A stretch of DNA of 28,000 bases from Tubiluchus corallicola (lineage: Eukaryota; Priapulida; Priapulimorpha; Priapulimorphida; Tubiluchidae): positions 1,552,001 to 1,580,000 of the forward strand of contig JAQGDQ010000004.1 of NCBI GenBank assembly GCA_030141605.1, given 5' to 3'. The notes under the pieces were generated by a model that did no database searches, had not been told where the DNA came from, and was given only the letters and a program-made list of their open reading frames with translations. The position numbers and the translations under genes are program-made. How positions within the stretch are numbered: the first letter of the stretch is position 1; each line of letters starts with the position of its first letter. Of the stretch, positions 25,846-28,000 are shown in pieces.

Positions 25846-26585
25846 TTATTGACTTGCATTTCGAAAAGCTCCTTTAAATAGCGCATCTCTAATAGAATTT
25901 GTCTCAGATAAAATATCTTCTTTCATTTTCTTTTGTTCCCCAAGTACTTTCTGTTTGCATTGCTCTAACATTTCGTGGTTAATTTTTACTGCATTTCGTT
26001 CTCTCATAGCGCCCTCGTACGGCAGTTTTCTAACATGCGAACGGCTGTAGATGCTACGTTTTGTAGGCTGTTTCAACTGGTTGTCGAGGCCTGCTGTTTG
26101 ACATCCAAGTTCTATCAGTTCAGTTGCTAGCAATCTTGTTTCAGCCAAAACACAGTCATAAGCATTATCCTTCTTAGTATTGTCCTTGCTTTTGTTGACA
26201 GTTGTTCCTGCATCAGCATTTGTTTCAGTAATATTTTCCTTACCTCGTTTATGTCCCACATAATTAAGAATTTCCTCAACGCTTTGAATGGTAGTTGCTG
26301 AAGAGTCATTGTCTGTTTCATTACTGTGACTTTTGTCATCTACGACAATTTTGTTGCCACTATCAGGGTCAAGAACGTCAGCGACAACTACTGCTTTTCT
26401 TGCACCAGTTCTTTTGTTTTCATCAGAAGTGTTTGTTGTGTCCTCCGTTTTCGGTTTCTTTTCGTTGTCCTTTTCTTCTTGACTTAATTGGTAGTCTTCA
26501 GCCACTTTGAGGCCTTTTTCTATCAGGTAAGCAGTGAGTGACCTTGTCTCAGTAAGTATAGCATCATAAGTGGGAGATATGCGCT
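25846..26585 (-). CDS. Last coding exon of an unrecognised gene
   Basis: An open frame of 246 codons including the stop, entered from a TTACAG acceptor in phase 1 (AG completes a Glu codon). It continues upstream of GTG at 26505 without a stop, so that codon is not the start. The product is highly charged and Ser/Thr/Lys/Glu-rich, with no membrane segment. One motif appears twice: YDAILTETRSLTAYLIEKGL near the exon start and YDCVLAETRLLATELIELGC about 115 residues on. The last 60 residues (for example INHEMLEQCKQKVLGEQKKM) look helical, perhaps coiled-coil. I do not recognise the family; nothing indicates its function beyond a soluble intracellular protein. Confidence 0.75.
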
Positions 26586-26700
26586 CTGTAACAGCAACAA
26601 GTAAACTGATATGATATGACGGCTAGTAATAAAACAAGTAACAGTTCCAGAACTACTGCGTTTGAATAAGTAGAAAAAAGGTAGAAGGTGGAAAATAAAA

Positions 26701-26729
26701 ATCTGAAAACAAAAAAAGAAAAACGAAAT

Positions 26730-26781
<52 letters not shown>

Positions 26782-26975
26782 GGAAAAAAGAAAGAAGGAA
26801 AGAAAAGAATCGAGAAGAAAGGAAAGGAAAAAAAGGAAAGAAAAGAAAAGAAAAGAAAAGAAAAGAAAAGAAAGGAAAAAAGGAGAAAAAGAAAAGTAAA
26901 ATTGACGAAAAAGCCAAGATGAAAGAAAAGAAAGACAGGTGAAGAAATAAAGAAAGGAAGGAAGGAACTGTAAAT
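26701..26975. repeat. Homopurine GAAA / GAAAA repeat tract
   Basis: About 275 bases almost wholly A and G. It contains a (GAAA)n block at about 26730-26776 and a (GAAAA)n block at about 26834-26874, with related variants around them. Confidence 0.9.
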
Positions 26976-27035
26976 GCAAGCACAGTTTTAGATACCGTGT
27001 ATGGGAGCGGGAGTGGTACAAGACAGATAGGTAGC

Positions 27036-27179
<144 letters not shown>

Positions 27180-27232
27180 GGAAGCGCATGAGAAAGTGAG
27201 AAAAAGGGAAAGTGAAAACTAAAAGCATTTAC

Positions 27233-27396
27233 CTTTAGTTTCAGGTAATCGTTTAGATTTTGTTGGCCTTCGGCTGGTTTTTATTACTTTGCTGTGATTT
27301 CGACGTTTCTTTAATAATTTGTTATTCACTTGTTTAATTGGTGGGAGAGTCACAGCTGGTAGAGATTTCTTCTCTGTTATAGCTGTTGGCTGATAC
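27233..27396 (-). CDS. Internal exon of the unrecognised gene
   Basis: 164 bases between a TTTTAG acceptor and donor GTAAAT. The frame gives YQPTAITEKKSLPAVTLPPI followed by a very basic stretch that includes KKRRNHSKVIKTSRRPTKSK, and ends RLPETK plus one base. That base with AG of the next exon makes Glu, so the joined frame is open. The basic run could act as a nuclear localisation signal or bind nucleic acid; this is inference. Confidence 0.6.
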
Positions 27397-27848
27397 CTAA
27401 AACAATGATAATGATCAAATTTTGAGTAAGTTCAAGTTTGTACAATATAAAATTGATAACCGTGAAGATGTATATTATGGACTCAGAGGCGTTACATGTT
27501 ACTTGGCCGTTACTTGGTTTGTCAATTTTAGCATTAGCCTGTGCAGATGATTTATCTTTGCTGGCGCCTAGTGCCACTGTGCCACTGGCTGGCAGCCCTG
27601 AGCAACAACGAAAAGTCACTCTAGATTGGAAGATGACGACGATATAAATACCAAAAGAATTGATTTTTATGTGTAAAACAAATCACGTGATCTCAGATTT
27701 ATCTACTGTTGCTCCTCCAATTGCAAAAGTGTGCTTTCTACCAACTGTTGTAGTTTTACTGGTTGTTGTTAATGGAAACTAAATTCGTCTGCTTTAGAAA
27801 GGTTGAGTACAAGTTCTAATGTTGCAGTTAGGCGGTTTTTGCACTTAC
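27397..27848 (-). other. Probable intron of the unrecognised gene
   Basis: 452 bases. It contains frames open on both strands around 27438-27647, but neither fits the phase needed to join the neighbouring exons, so no exon is called here. Confidence 0.4.
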
Positions 27849-27907
27849 CCAATATGAAACACACTAGTTTTTTGCCTTTTGTTACTGATATGTGCTTGTT
27901 TGTTAGT
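27849..27907 (-). CDS. Possible further exon of the unrecognised gene
   Basis: Ends at a strong donor (GG before GTAAGTG) in phase 2. That is the phase required by the exon starting at 27396; the split codon would be Gly. The frame reads TNKQAHISNKRQKTSVFHIG back to a weak ACAG acceptor at 27908. No ATG is in frame, so the true start lies beyond the window. Supported only by splice phase and a Lys/Arg-rich composition like its neighbour. Confidence 0.35.
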
Positions 27908-28000
27908 CTGTTTGTGAAATTTTATGAAAAATGTATAATGTCACCGAATACTGTTGTTTAACTCTTTCGAATTATGCAACAGGTAGTTTTTCATCAGCTC

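Noticed and set aside
25605-25886. Leu/Ser/Pro repeat frame on the minus strand
   Set aside because: It is the GGAGA minisatellite downstream of a polyadenylation signal, out of frame with the real last exon.
27438-27647. Plus-strand frame with a signal-peptide-like start, and the opposite minus-strand frame
   Set aside because: Short, open on both strands and not phase-compatible with the neighbouring exons; no supporting features.

Overview
The window comes from an animal nuclear genome, most likely an invertebrate. Genes are split by GT-AG introns, the background is AT-rich, microsatellites are very abundant, and there are fold-back or MITE-like elements and a decayed LINE tail. Nothing seen fixes the phylum. 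No bacterial, viral or CRISPR features were found.

The main gene is a complete protein disulfide isomerase of the P4HB/PDIA1 type on the minus strand, from the ATG at 23819 to the stop at 9331. I rebuilt 11 coding exons from splice sites and reading frame. They join without a break into 539 residues: signal peptide, acidic spacer, thioredoxin-like a-b-b'-a' domains with two CGHC active sites, acidic tail and a C-terminal KDEL. The introns hold most of the repeats in the window: a 561-bp MITE-like element, a tandem pair of roughly 450-bp elements, a LINE 3' remnant and many microsatellites. A near-consensus ER stress element (CCAAT-N9-ACACG) lies about 85-103 bp upstream of the ATG, with two CACGTG boxes further out.

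An intronless leucine-rich-repeat gene of 391 codons (11539-12714, plus strand) sits entirely inside intron 8 of the PDI gene, in antisense orientation. It ends in a Cys-rich module similar to that of LRRC58-like proteins.

At the right end (25846 to about 27907, minus strand) is the 3' part of a second spliced gene that I do not recognise. It encodes a charged, Lys/Glu-rich protein with an internally repeated motif of about 20 residues. Its 5' end lies beyond the window.

Positions 1-9330 show no gene I can support. They hold a long fold-back element (about 4827-5313), small hairpins, a degenerate tRNA-like or SINE-like piece near 2301-2369, a 47-bp tandem duplication and a (TTG)n tract. The 2 kb between the unknown gene and the PDI gene holds the PDI promoter region and a GTA/GCA repeat. 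All boundaries come from reading by eye; no alignment or database search was run.
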